Origin: Actinoplanes nipponensis | Lineage (GTDB): Bacteria; Actinomycetota; Actinomycetes; Mycobacteriales; Micromonosporaceae | DNA: 64,000 nucleotides | Assembly: GCF_016862275.1 (NCBI RefSeq) | Contig: NZ_BOMQ01000053.1 | Location: 124,001-188,000, forward strand | Direction: 5' to 3' | Shown here: positions 1 through 8,053 of the stretch, one piece after another | Layout: every line of letters begins with the position of its first letter | Numbering within the stretch: position 1 is the stretch's first letter | Translations under genes and position numbers: made by a program | Notes under the pieces: generated by a model | Databases searched by the model: none | Told to the model about the DNA's origin: nothing | What the model saw: only the letters and a program-made list of their open reading frames with translations

Positions 1-123
1 CAGGTGGGTGCAGGCCAGCACCGGCGCCGGGGACAGCGAGGCCAGCCAGTGTTCCGCCGCGGCCGGGTCCGGATGGTCCCGGGAGACCCCGATGACCACG
101 GCCGCGGCGGAGTGGCCGGTCAC
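1..123 (-). CDS. Unidentified protein, N-terminal 41 residues only
   Basis: Only the first 41 codons lie in the window; the gene runs off the left edge. It opens with a GTG whose bases overlap the TGA stop of the upstream PHP-domain gene (GTGA, 4-base overlap), so the two are probably translationally coupled. The peptide starts MTGHSAAAVVIGVSRDH and has strong GC3 bias, which supports real coding. No family is recognisable from so short a piece. Confidence 0.6.
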   Translation of the reverse strand, partial: MTGHSAAAVVIGVSRDHPDPAAAEHWLASLSPAPVLACTHL

Positions 124-1832
124 CTCGGCAGGACCCAGATCGGGTTGGTGTAGAACCACAGGTCGCCCCACGGGTCGGCGTCGCCGATCACGTCGAGCTT
201 CGGGCCCGCCGGGTCGGCCGCCGCGCCCATCAGGCCGGGCTGGGAGCGCTTGCCGTCGGTGCCACGCAGGCGCAGGTAGAACGGCTGGTCCAGGCGGCCC
301 AGCGGGTAGGTCACGGACAGTCGCCGGGCGCCGGGCGAGACCTCGTAGGACTGCACGACCCGGGTGTCCGGCGCGGTGAAGGTGTCACCGGAGGCGACCG
401 GGCCGGTCACCGAGCCGACGATCACGTCGACCCGGGCCAGCACCGGGATGAACTGCGCCCAGTTCGGCCGGTCCTGCAGGTCGATCTCGACGGTCAGCTC
501 GGTCGCGGTGCCCCGCCTGACGTGCAGGACGCCGCCCAGCGGCGTACCCGTGGCGGCCCGGCGGTCGCCGGCCACCCGGACCCGCGCGTCCAGGCCCTTG
601 ATCAGGCGGCCGTGGTCGACCCAGACCCGGCCGGCCCGCAGGCCGTCCATGACCGCCCGGTACGAGAACGACGTCGCGCCGACATTGGTCCGCCCGTAGT
701 AGCCCGGCCAGAAGTCACCGGCCGTGGTGTTGACCTTGCCGGTGTACACCGGGTCCGGGTAGCGGCCGTCGGCCTCGAAGGCGCCGCCCGGCCCCCGCTC
801 GGACTGGTCCAGGTAGTTGACGTGGCTGTCGGAGTTGACCGTGACCCACCAGGCCCGCCCCTCCGACAGCAGGCTGTCCCAGAGGCCGCCGACCGTCGCG
901 GTCATCCAGTCGAAGCCGCCCCAGGTGCGGTAGCTCTCCAGCGGGTAGCCGGCGAACGAGGCCGCCGACGGGCTGTTGTCGTACAGCCCGCGCGCGCCGC
1001 CGCGCCCGTTCGGCGCCGGAATGCCGGCGGCCTGGTGGCCGGGGGCGCCCTCCATGCCGATCGCGACCGTCGGGTCGGCGTCGCGCCAGTTGCGGATCTC
1101 GTGCGGCGAGTCGATGCCGCGCCGGGCCGGGTGGTTGGCCAGGAACAGCGCCCCGTCGACCTTGCGCCGGCGGACCTGCTCGCCGAGGAACTTGATGCCG
1201 GCGATCGCGGTGGCCTCGTTCTGCGCCTCGGTGTTGGTGGCCGGCAGCTGCGAGCCGTCGAAGGTCTGCTCGAACTGCTGGAGCACCGCCACCTCGTGCC
1301 GGCCCGGGTGCACGAACACGGTGGCGTGCTCGGCCGCCGGGATGTTCCACTCCAGCCCCTGGAAGGTGAGCAGGTCGGGCAGCTCCCGGCGGGTGGCGAG
1401 GATGTCCGGGTTGACCTTGGCCACGCCGATCTTGGCGTGCGCGTTGCTGCCGTGGTCGGTGATCACGACCCAGTCCAGGCCGAACGCGCGCCCGTGGCCG
1501 GCCTGGTCGATCACCCGGTACTGGCCGTCGGAGCTGTGCTGGGTGTGGATGTGGTGGTCGCCGGCCAGCCAGCGGAACCCGCCCCGGGCGGTGCCGCCGC
1601 CGGCCGGGCCGTGCGAGTGCGGCAGCCCGGCGGCCACGGCGGCCGACGGCGTGGCGAGCACCGAAGCGGCCGCGCCGGCGCCGAGCAGGCCGGCGCCGCG
1701 CAGGAAACCCCGGCGCGAGACGTCCGAGGGCGACAGCTCGCCGTCCGGGACGCCCAGGTCAAGAGCCGGGGGTACGTCGCCGGCGGCGCCGTTTCCGGGC
1801 GAGTGATCGTGGTGGTGGTGGCCGTGACCCAT
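120..1832 (-). CDS. Tat-exported PHP-domain phosphoesterase-like protein
   Basis: A 570-residue protein. I chose the ATG that begins MGHGHHHHDH because it gives a natural N-terminus; the open frame continues upstream, but that part reads as non-coding. A His-rich tip, possibly metal-binding, is followed by a twin-arginine signal (SRRGFLRGAGLLGAG, about residues 35-60). PHP-domain metal motifs follow: HHIHTQHSSD, VVITDHGSN and, later, NSDSH. PHP domains bind two or three metals and hydrolyse phosphoesters, but the substrate here is unknown. A beta-rich region closes the protein. The export signal implies action outside the membrane. The downstream gene overlaps its stop by four bases. Confidence 0.8.
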   Translation of the reverse strand: MGHGHHHHDHSPGNGAAGDVPPALDLGVPDGELSPSDVSRRGFLRGAGLLGAGAAASVLATPSAAVAAGLPHSHGPAGGGTARGGFRWLAGDHHIHTQHSSDGQYRVIDQAGHGRAFGLDWVVITDHGSNAHAKIGVAKVNPDILATRRELPDLLTFQGLEWNIPAAEHATVFVHPGRHEVAVLQQFEQTFDGSQLPATNTEAQNEATAIAGIKFLGEQVRRRKVDGALFLANHPARRGIDSPHEIRNWRDADPTVAIGMEGAPGHQAAGIPAPNGRGGARGLYDNSPSAASFAGYPLESYRTWGGFDWMTATVGGLWDSLLSEGRAWWVTVNSDSHVNYLDQSERGPGGAFEADGRYPDPVYTGKVNTTAGDFWPGYYGRTNVGATSFSYRAVMDGLRAGRVWVDHGRLIKGLDARVRVAGDRRAATGTPLGGVLHVRRGTATELTVEIDLQDRPNWAQFIPVLARVDVIVGSVTGPVASGDTFTAPDTRVVQSYEVSPGARRLSVTYPLGRLDQPFYLRLRGTDGKRSQPGLMGAAADPAGPKLDVIGDADPWGDLWFYTNPIWVLPR

Positions 1833-2026
1833 GTCCCATGGCTCCCGAAGATCGACAAGGATGACCAGGTCAATCTCGCGGGCGCAGCGCAACACCGCGT
1901 GGCGCCGGGATGACGGCCCGGCGAACAGGTGGCGGTTTCGGTGGACCGACCGGGTCCGGCCCGACATCCCCGCGTCCCAAGGCCGGCGGGGTGAGCCGCG
2001 CCGGCCGCCGTTCGGCCCGGGCGGCG

Positions 2027-2830
2027 TCAACCGATGATCGGCCGGAACACTCCCAGCAGCACACTCGTGGTCAGCGCGGCGGTCGACAGCAGCATCGCGC
2101 CGACCATGAGGGCCACGTCGGCCCGGCCGAGGACCTGCCGGCGGGCGTACGTGCGCGGCGTCCCCGCGTCGAAGCCCCGCGCGTCCATCGCCACCGCCAG
2201 CCGCCCGCCGCGCCGCAGCGCGCCGACCAGCAGCGCGAACGCCGTCGAGCCGAACAGCCGCAGCTTGGCCAGCGGGTTGCGCCCGGCGTCGATGCCGCGG
2301 GCCCGGCGGGCCAGGCTGAGCATCTGCCACTCCTGGCCGAGCAGCGGCACCAGCCGGAAGGCCGCCAGGGCGCCGATCGCGAACCGGGCCGGCGCGCGGA
2401 CGTTCTGCACCAGGGCGTCGGCGAGGTCGGTCGGGTCCGTGGTGGCGAACACCATGATGCCCGGCAGCGCGATCGCGAAGATCCGCAGCACCATGCCGAG
2501 CGCGGTGACCAGCACGCCGGTCGTCACCGCGAACGGCCCGAGCGTCGCCACCGTCGCCCCGGTCCGCTCGGCGGCGAACAGCACGAGGGTGACCACGATC
2601 CCGGCGGCGGCCAGGGCCAGCGGCCAGGCCCGCCGGAACAGCGCGCCGTAGCTCATCCCGAACAGCGGCAGCACCGCCAGCTCGACGGCCAGGGCGAGGG
2701 TCGGGGTCAGCGGGTCCAGCGTGGCGATCAGCGGGGCGCTGAACAGCAGGGCGGCGGCGAGCTTGGCCACCGGGTTGCGCCGGGCGAGCAGCGCGGTGCC
2801 GGCCTCGAACGTCGGCAGGGTGAGCGTCAT
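2027..2830 (-). CDS. ykoC: ECF transporter T component (YkoC/CbiQ-like)
   Basis: A 267-residue membrane protein with about five or six hydrophobic helices. It carries the Ala-Arg-Gly coupling motif typical of energy-coupling-factor T proteins (LARRARGIDAG, and a second AMDARGFDAG), which contacts the ATPase. Its ATG overlaps the ATPase gene stop (ATGA), so it is the last gene of a coupled ykoE-ykoD-ykoC operon. Position behind a TPP riboswitch assigns it to uptake of a thiamine precursor, probably hydroxymethylpyrimidine. The fold is clear; the substrate rests on context. Confidence 0.9.
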   Translation of the reverse strand: MTLTLPTFEAGTALLARRNPVAKLAAALLFSAPLIATLDPLTPTLALAVELAVLPLFGMSYGALFRRAWPLALAAAGIVVTLVLFAAERTGATVATLGPFAVTTGVLVTALGMVLRIFAIALPGIMVFATTDPTDLADALVQNVRAPARFAIGALAAFRLVPLLGQEWQMLSLARRARGIDAGRNPLAKLRLFGSTAFALLVGALRRGGRLAVAMDARGFDAGTPRTYARRQVLGRADVALMVGAMLLSTAALTTSVLLGVFRPIIG

Positions 2831-4224
2831 GCGGCGCGGGCCAGCCGGTGCACCGAGTCGGCCAGGGCCGCCACGAAGTCCTCGTCGTGGGTGACCGCGA
2901 CGATGCCGTGGCCGTCGTCGCGCAGCCGGGCCAGCAGGTCGATCAGCTCGATCCAGGTGCGCCGGTCCTGGCCGAAGGTGGGCTCGTCGAGCACCAGCAG
3001 CCGGGGCGCGGTGGCCAGGGCCGTCGCGACGCTCAGCCGGCGGGCCTCCCCGCCGGAGAGCGTGTGCGGGTTCGCGCCGGCCAGCTTGGCCAGCCGCAGC
3101 CGGTCCAGCAGGTCGTCGACGGTCCGGCCGACCTCGGCCTCGGGGCGGCCCAGCCGGCGCGGGCCCAGCGCCAGCTCGTCGGCGACGCGGTGGGTGACGA
3201 ACTGGTGCTCCGGGTCCTGGAAGACCGAGCCGATCCGGGCGGTCAGGTCGGCGGCCCGCCACCGGTGCGGCGACCCGCCGGGGGCGGCCTCGATCGTGCC
3301 GGACGTGGGTTTCAGCAGCCCGCCCAGCAGCAGGGCCAGGGTGGACTTGCCGGCGCCGTTGGGGCCGGTCACCGCCAGGGCCTCGCCCGCGCGGGCGGTC
3401 AGCGTGGCCGGGCCGAGGCGGTCCCTGAGGGTGACGGCGGTGGCGCGTACCAGGGTCTCGCCCGGACCGGTGCGGGCCTGGCGGGGGGCGACCGGGTGAC
3501 CCGGCACCCACACCCCCTCGTCGGCCAGGCGGTCGCCGTGCGCGGCGAAGACCGCGCCGGGCGGGCCGTCGGCGCGGACCCCGCCCCCCGGCTCCAGCAC
3601 GACCACCCGGTCGACCAGGGTGAGCGCCTCGGCGACCCGGTGCTCCACGATGATCAGCGTGGTGTCGTCGCCGAGCGCCCGGGTGACCGCGCCACGGATC
3701 AGCGCGGCCCCGGCCGGGTCGAGGTTCGCGGTCGGCTCGTCGAGCAGCAGCAGGCCGGGGCGCAGCGCGAGCGTCCCGGCCAGGGCCAGGCGCTGCTGCT
3801 CGCCGCCGGACAGCGCGCCGGTGGGCCGGTCCCGGCCGTAGCCGAAGCCGACCCGGTGCAGCGCCTCGTCGACGCGGGGCCAGATCTCGCCGGCCGGTAC
3901 GCCGCGGTTCTCCAGCCCGAACGCCACGTCGTCGCCGCTGCGCGACATGACCAGCTGGGTCTCGGGGTCCTGGAAGACGATGCCGACGCGCTCACGGGCC
4001 TTGCGCGGGTCGAGCCCGTCGATCTCGACCGTGCCCTCGGCCTCGCCGGAGTCCTCGGGCAGCAGGCCCGCCAGCGCCGCCAGCAGTGTGGACTTGCCGG
4101 CCCCGGAGGGACCGAGCAGCAGCACCCGCTCGCCGTGCGCGATGCGCAGGTCGACCCCGCGCACCGCCCACGCCTTGCGCCCGGCGTGCCGCCACCCGAA
4201 CCCCCGCAGGGCCACCTCGCCCAT
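2827..4224 (-). CDS. ykoD: ECF transporter fused double ATPase (YkoD-like)
   Basis: 465 residues with two complete ABC ATPase domains in one chain. The first has Walker A GPSGAGKST near residue 38, signature LSGGEQQR and LLLLDEPT. The second has GPNGAGKST near residue 288, signature LSGGEARR and LLVLDEPT. Fused paired ATPases of this length are typical of YkoD, the energy module of the thiamine-precursor transporter. A strong AAAGGAGG ribosome site precedes the ATG. An 89-base spacer after ykoE holds a micro-ORF (separate entry). Confidence 0.92.
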   Translation of the reverse strand: MGEVALRGFGWRHAGRKAWAVRGVDLRIAHGERVLLLGPSGAGKSTLLAALAGLLPEDSGEAEGTVEIDGLDPRKARERVGIVFQDPETQLVMSRSGDDVAFGLENRGVPAGEIWPRVDEALHRVGFGYGRDRPTGALSGGEQQRLALAGTLALRPGLLLLDEPTANLDPAGAALIRGAVTRALGDDTTLIIVEHRVAEALTLVDRVVVLEPGGGVRADGPPGAVFAAHGDRLADEGVWVPGHPVAPRQARTGPGETLVRATAVTLRDRLGPATLTARAGEALAVTGPNGAGKSTLALLLGGLLKPTSGTIEAAPGGSPHRWRAADLTARIGSVFQDPEHQFVTHRVADELALGPRRLGRPEAEVGRTVDDLLDRLRLAKLAGANPHTLSGGEARRLSVATALATAPRLLVLDEPTFGQDRRTWIELIDLLARLRDDGHGIVAVTHDEDFVAALADSVHRLARAA

Positions 4225-4239
4225 GCTGGGCCTCCTTTG

Positions 4240-4311
4240 TCATGCCCTCATGGCCTCGCGGTCCTGGCCGCCGCCCGCCGCCGGCGCGCGACGCTCGGGG
4301 CAACCGGTCAT
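4240..4311 (-). CDS. Micro-ORF (23 aa) between ykoE and ykoD
   Basis: An ATG two bases after the ykoE stop opens a 23-codon frame, MTGCPERRAPAAGGGQDREA plus three residues. It ends just before the AAAGGAGG site of ykoD. It aligns with the micro-ORF at 7644-7739 (MSDCTERRLAATPRGRDREG); both share M-x-x-C-x-E-R-R-x-x-A and D-R-E. Conservation at peptide level in an unrelated operon argues for translation, perhaps coupling or a leader role. A purely DNA-level spacer repeat is the alternative. Confidence 0.45.
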   Translation of the reverse strand: MTGCPERRAPAAGGGQDREAMRA

Positions 4312-4313
4312 GA

Positions 4314-4886
4314 CTAGACGGCGGCGCGTTCGCGGCCCGAGGCGAACCGGTCCAGCACCCCGGTCTGGGCCAGCGCCCGGACCAGCAGGATGCTGCCCAG
4401 CCCGGCCACCAGCACGGAACTGACCGCGGTGATGCCGATGTAGGGCAGCCGCAGCGTCGCCCAGGACGTCCCGCCGTACCAGACGAAGGCGTCGTAGACG
4501 GACGCGGCGATCCCGGCGGCGGCCGCCGCCAGCAGCGCGACCGGCAGGTTCCACACCTTGTACGCGAACGCGGCGAAGACCAGCTCGGCCGCGGCCGCCT
4601 CAAGCGGGCCCTGCAGCACCAGGGTCCAGCCCCAGCTGGTGCCGAGCGCGACCGACACCAGGGCGGCCAGGGTGAGGGTGTAGAACGCGGCGCCCGGCTT
4701 GCGGATCACCAGGGCGCCCAGGACGGCCGGCACCAGCCAGACGCCGTACAGGATGGCCCGGCCGGGCAGCGGGATGGCGTCCGCCGGGCCGTTCCAGAGC
4801 AGGCCCCAGGCCCAGAAGATGACCCCGAACGCGACCGCGATGATCGAGGCGATGACGATGTCGATGGTGCGCCAACGGTTGTTCAT
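4314..4886 (-). CDS. ykoE: ECF transporter substrate-binding S component (YkoE family)
   Basis: A 190-residue integral membrane protein with five to six helices. It opens MNNRWRTIDIVIASIIA, the pattern of YkoE-family S components that bind thiamine precursors such as hydroxymethylpyrimidine. I took the ATG after GGGAGG rather than the longer upstream frame, because that frame would run through the riboswitch. It is the first gene of the TPP-controlled ykoEDC operon. Confidence 0.88.
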   Translation of the reverse strand: MNNRWRTIDIVIASIIAVAFGVIFWAWGLLWNGPADAIPLPGRAILYGVWLVPAVLGALVIRKPGAAFYTLTLAALVSVALGTSWGWTLVLQGPLEAAAAELVFAAFAYKVWNLPVALLAAAAAGIAASVYDAFVWYGGTSWATLRLPYIGITAVSSVLVAGLGSILLVRALAQTGVLDRFASGRERAAV

Positions 4887-4974
4887 GATGTGCCTCCCAG
4901 CTGGTACCGGGAGGAGACGCGGCGCCGCGGCCGGGGACGTCTCCCGGTCACGGCGCGGCTGGAGAAAGACCGAG

Positions 4975-5057
<83 letters not shown>

Positions 5058-5137
5058 TGAAGTTTGTTAGCGACCTACCTCGAGCTGCACATCGCGTAGG
5101 CGATGCACCGCGTCTGGGCCGTCGCTGACAAACTTCA
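5058..5137. repeat. Long nested inverted repeat between divergent genes
   Basis: TGAAGTTTGTTAGCGAC (5058-5074) and GTCGCTGACAAACTTCA (5121-5137) are inverted copies with one mismatch over 17 bases. The 46-base spacer holds a smaller hairpin, CATCGC-gtag-GCGATG. The segment is richer in A/T than its surroundings and sits directly upstream of the TPP riboswitch, between two divergently transcribed genes. It could be a paired operator or a remnant of a small mobile element. Confidence 0.7.
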
Positions 5138-5181
5138 TTTGCAAATTCGTCGGACTGCTTGTGCTTCGATGAACGCTAACA

Positions 5182-5197
5182 CCGTACGGCTGTACGG
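5182..5197. promoter_or_regulatory. Palindromic operator candidate upstream of hydrolase
   Basis: CCGTAC-ggct-GTACGG is a perfect 6-4-6 palindrome ending 20 bases before the hydrolase ATG, just upstream of its GTAGGAGG ribosome site. Palindromes of this form are typical of TetR-family operators. No adjacent regulator gene is present, so the binding protein is unknown. Confidence 0.4.
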
Positions 5198-5217
5198 AAC
5201 AGCGTAGGAGGCGTCAC

Positions 5218-6033
5218 ATGCAGATCCAGGCCAGAGGGTTCACCTTCGACGTCTACGAGGGCGGCCCGGCCGACGGCGCTCCGGTGCTCCTGCTGCACGG
5301 CTTCCCGCAGGATCACCGCGAGTTCGACCTGATCCTGCCCCGGCTGCACGCGGCCGGCCTGCGCACGTACGCGCTGGACCAGCGGGGCTACTCGCCCGGC
5401 GCGCGGCCCGCCGCGGTCGCCGACTACCGCCTCGGCGAGGCGACCGCCGACGCCGTCGCGGTGCTCGACGCGCTCGGGGTGGACCGGGCGCACGTCGTCG
5501 GGCACGACTGGGGGGCGCAGGTGGCCTGGCTGCTGGCCGCCCAGCACCCCGACCGGGTCAGCACGCTCACCGCCGTCTCGGTGCCGCACCCACGCGGGCT
5601 GGGTGTCGCCCTGAGCAACCAGCCGTCGCAGAAGCTGCGGTTCGCCTACATGGGGGTGTTCCGGTCGCCGGTCGCGGAGCGGCTGCTGCTCGGCGCGAAC
5701 GGCACGGTGCTGCGCCAGATGATGCGCCCGATCGGCGCCCGGGCCGGCCTGTACGCCACGGCCATGCGCGAGCCGGGCCGGCTCACCGGCGCCCTGAACT
5801 GGTACCGCGCCCTCAACCGGGGCCAGCTCGGCGCGGTCGGCAAGATCACCGTGCCCACCACGTACGTGTGGAGCGACGGCGACCCGGTGGTCGGCCGGCC
5901 GGCCGCGCTGGCCACCGCGAGCTGGGTGGCGGCCGACTACCGGTTCGTCACGCTGCGCGGGATCGGGCACTGGATCCCCGAGGAGGCGCCCCGCGCGCTG
6001 GCCGACGTCACCCTGGCCCGGATCGGCGTTTGA
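5218..6033 (+). CDS. Alpha/beta hydrolase, epoxide-hydrolase-like
   Basis: 271 residues, a full-length alpha/beta hydrolase. The oxyanion motif LLLHGFPQD lies near residue 25. The nucleophile elbow GHDWGAQ carries Asp97 where esterases have Ser; an Asp nucleophile is typical of epoxide hydrolases and haloalkane dehalogenases. The catalytic His is in GIGHWIPEEAP near the C-terminus, and a cap region lies between. GGAGG precedes the ATG. The substrate cannot be told from sequence. Confidence 0.85.
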   Translation: MQIQARGFTFDVYEGGPADGAPVLLLHGFPQDHREFDLILPRLHAAGLRTYALDQRGYSPGARPAAVADYRLGEATADAVAVLDALGVDRAHVVGHDWGAQVAWLLAAQHPDRVSTLTAVSVPHPRGLGVALSNQPSQKLRFAYMGVFRSPVAERLLLGANGTVLRQMMRPIGARAGLYATAMREPGRLTGALNWYRALNRGQLGAVGKITVPTTYVWSDGDPVVGRPAALATASWVAADYRFVTLRGIGHWIPEEAPRALADVTLARIGV

Positions 6034-6080
6034 CGCTGTTCACCAGCGGGAAACCATGCGGCCACCGAGGAGGAGGTTCG

Positions 6081-6626
6081 ATGGCCGCCGAGAAGCGACG
6101 GATGAAGCACGAATCGGAGAAGCAGCGGTGGGACCGGAACTTCGCGGACCTGCTGCAGGAGCTGCGCGTGGCACAGACGGGCGTGCAGATCCTCTTCGCG
6201 TTCCTGCTGACCCTGCCGTTCAGCAACGGCTTCCCCAAGACCACGGCCTTCCAGAAGGACACGTACATCGTGGCGCTGCTGGCCGCCGCGGCCGCCACCG
6301 CGATGATCATCTCGCCGGTGGCGTTCCACCGGGCGCTGTTCCGCCAGGGCCGCAAGCCGGAGCTGGTCCGGTACGCGCACAAGATGGCCACCGGCGGCCT
6401 GGCGTTCATGCTGATCTCGATGGTCAGCAGCGTGCTGCTGATCACTGACTACCTGGTCAGCCGCTGGGTGGCGCTGGTGCTGACCGGCATCGCCGCGGCG
6501 TTCTTCCTGACCTTCTGGGCCGCCGTCCCCTGGGCCCGCCGCAACTGGGTCGACGACGACGACGAGGACGACGACGCGGAGTTCGGGGAGCAGGCGGCCG
6601 AGCCTAGCGAGGCCGCGCGGGCCTGA
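6081..6626 (+). CDS. DUF6328-type four-helix membrane protein
   Basis: 181 residues. After a charged, Lys/Arg-rich N-terminus come four hydrophobic helices (about residues 40-160) and a very acidic tail with an Asp/Glu run. The core (ELRVAQTGVQILFAFLLTLP, then FHRALF) is the pattern I associate with the actinobacterial DUF6328 family, function unknown. The start follows GAGGAGG; an internal Met at residue 8 is the alternative. Its 3' end overlaps the convergent gene by 23 bases. Confidence 0.75.
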   Translation: MAAEKRRMKHESEKQRWDRNFADLLQELRVAQTGVQILFAFLLTLPFSNGFPKTTAFQKDTYIVALLAAAAATAMIISPVAFHRALFRQGRKPELVRYAHKMATGGLAFMLISMVSSVLLITDYLVSRWVALVLTGIAAAFFLTFWAAVPWARRNWVDDDDEDDDAEFGEQAAEPSEAARA

Positions 6627-7215
6627 GCCCGAGATCCTTCAGCTCGAGGGCGGCCAGCGCCCGCACCGCGGCGGCGTCGCCGTTGCGCCACGACTGGGCG
6701 ATGTCCGGGCCCAGCTTGGTGAGCTCGTTCAGCGGCCGGCCGGCCAGGGCCCGCAACGCCAGCAGGTCCTGGCCGGCCGGCTCGTCGCGGACCTTGGCGG
6801 CCACCGCGGCCCGGCGCATCCAGCGCAGCCGGGCCGGCAGCCAGAGGAACAGCACGAGCGCCAGCGGGACGGCGACGATCAGCAGGGCCATGGTCAGCGC
6901 CAGGTTGTCCACGACCTCCTGCTGCTGGCGGCCGGCCTCGGCCAGGGAGTTGGCGGCCTCGGCGGCGCTGTTGAAGGGCGCGGTCAGGTCGTCGCCGACC
7001 AGCGGCACCCGGCCCACCTTGCCGCCGATGTCGCCCAGGTTGCCGGCGATGCCGGTGCCCGCCTCCTGCAGCTTCTGCCCGGGGACGCCGAGTTTCTCGA
7101 CCATGTCGTTGATCCAGACGCCGGCCCGGATCCACGCGTAGATCCAGAACACGACCAGGAGATCGGTGAGCAGCTGGCGGACGGCGGTGGGCAGCCGGTC
7201 GGCGTACATCTTCAC
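6604..7215 (-). CDS. Two-helix membrane protein of unknown function
   Basis: 203 residues with a GTG start (an ATG two codons in is possible). Hydrophobic helices lie at about residues 15-35 and 105-130. Between them is a predicted extracytoplasmic segment with Gly-rich and coiled-coil-like character (AAEAANSLAEAGRQQQEVVD); a basic and then amphipathic tail follows. No family recognised. It precedes no partner gene on its strand and is convergent with the DUF6328 gene. Confidence 0.7.
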   Translation of the reverse strand: MKMYADRLPTAVRQLLTDLLVVFWIYAWIRAGVWINDMVEKLGVPGQKLQEAGTGIAGNLGDIGGKVGRVPLVGDDLTAPFNSAAEAANSLAEAGRQQQEVVDNLALTMALLIVAVPLALVLFLWLPARLRWMRRAAVAAKVRDEPAGQDLLALRALAGRPLNELTKLGPDIAQSWRNGDAAAVRALAALELKDLGLRPARPR

Positions 7216-7239
7216 GCGCGACAGCGTCCCACGGAGCGG

Positions 7240-7647
7240 CTAGGAACGCTTGGCCGCGCACTCCGGGCAGGTGCCGAAGATCTCCATGGTGTGCGAAACG
7301 TCGACGAAGCCGTGCCGGCCGGCGACCTTCTCCGCCCAGGTCTCGACGGCCGGGCCCTCCACCTCGACGGCCCGCCCGCAGGAGCGGCACACCAGGTGAT
7401 GGTGGTGGCCCTGGCTGCACCGGCGGTAGAGGTGCTCGCCGCCGGGCGGGCGCATCACGTCGATCTCGCCGGCGTCGGCCAGGCCCTGCAGCGTGCGGTA
7501 GACGGTGGTCAGGCCCACGCGCTCGCCGCGCTCGCGCAGGATGGCGTGCAGGTCCTGGGCGCTGTTGAAGCCCTCGGCGTCGGCGAGGACCGCGCTGACC
7601 GCACTGCGCTGCTTGGTGTTCCGGACGACGGTGCTGTCCTCGCTCAC
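7240..7647 (-). CDS. zur: Fur-family repressor, Zur-type
   Basis: 135 residues, the usual Fur length. An N-terminal winged helix (TTVYRTLQGLADAGEID) is followed by the dimerisation domain with HHHHLVCRSCG and a closing CPEC, the two Cys pairs of the structural zinc site. Its place at the end of the zinc-uptake operon makes Zur, a zinc-responsive repressor, the best call over Fur or PerR. The GTG start overlaps the preceding micro-ORF stop (GTGA). Confidence 0.88.
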   Translation of the reverse strand: MSEDSTVVRNTKQRSAVSAVLADAEGFNSAQDLHAILRERGERVGLTTVYRTLQGLADAGEIDVMRPPGGEHLYRRCSQGHHHHLVCRSCGRAVEVEGPAVETWAEKVAGRHGFVDVSHTMEIFGTCPECAAKRS

Positions 7648-7739
7648 GAGGCTGTGCCTCCTTTCGTCATGCGCTCCCGGCCCTCGCGGTCCCGGCCGCG
7701 GGGCGTTGCGGCCAGGCGTCGCTCGGTGCAGTCGCTCAT
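7644..7739 (-). CDS. Micro-ORF (31 aa) coupled between arsR and zur
   Basis: The ATG overlaps the arsR stop (ATGA) and its TGA overlaps the zur GTG (GTGA), so the 31-codon frame fills the gap exactly. The peptide begins MSDCTERRLAATPRGRDREG. It resembles the micro-ORF at 4240-4311 in the thiamine operon. The zur ribosome site (AAAGGAGG) lies inside its 3' end. Overlap at both ends and the related second copy support genuine translation. Function is unknown; coupling or metal-sensing via the Cys are possibilities only. Confidence 0.55.
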   Translation of the reverse strand: MSDCTERRLAATPRGRDREGRERMTKGGTAS

Positions 7740-8053
7740 GACCCTTCCCTCGCGTGGCTGACGGCGTCGGCGACGATGTGGGCCACGTGTTCGTCCACGA
7801 GTGAGTATGCGATCTCGCGGCCCCGCCGGGCCCCGCGCACCACGCCGGCGCCGCGCAGCACCCGCAGGTGCTGCGAGACCAGCGGCTGGGGCGCGCCGAG
7901 CTTCTCCACCAGCTCGTGCACGCACCGTTCGCCCGCGCCGAGCTCCGCGACGATCGCCACCCGGATCGGCGCCGACAGCGCCCGCAGCAGCTCGCCGGCC
8001 GCCTCGTACGCCTCGTAGCCGGTCGTGGTCACCGGGTTCACGTTACTGCTCAC
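7736..8053 (-). CDS. ArsR/SmtB-family zinc-sensing repressor
   Basis: 105 residues, a compact winged-helix repressor with recognition helix QPLVSQHLRVLRGAGVV. The last helix carries Asp87, His89, His100 and Glu103. This is exactly the D-x-H ... H-x2-E spacing of the alpha-5 zinc site of SmtB/CzrA sensors, so zinc (or cobalt/nickel) sensing is likely. The GTG start overlaps the znuB stop (GTGA). It is unusual to find it in the same operon as Zur; it may control export or fine-tune this operon. Confidence 0.88.
   Translation of the reverse strand: MSSNVNPVTTTGYEAYEAAGELLRALSAPIRVAIVAELGAGERCVHELVEKLGAPQPLVSQHLRVLRGAGVVRGARRGREIAYSLVDEHVAHIVADAVSHAREGS

Noticed and set aside
1833..2330. N-terminal extension of the PHP-domain protein to 736 residues
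   Set aside because: The added part has biased Arg/Pro/Ala composition and runs antiparallel into ykoC; the ATG at 1832 puts the Tat signal near the N-terminus.
4908..4944. Intrinsic terminator after the TPP riboswitch
   Set aside because: The hairpin has no T tract on the minus strand and is better read as a possible sequestering structure, so I left it inside the riboswitch entry.
5176..5970. Minus-strand 264-residue ORF opposite the epoxide-hydrolase-like gene
   Set aside because: It is an antisense frame with Arg/Pro/His-biased composition; the plus-strand frame has a complete hydrolase catalytic set.
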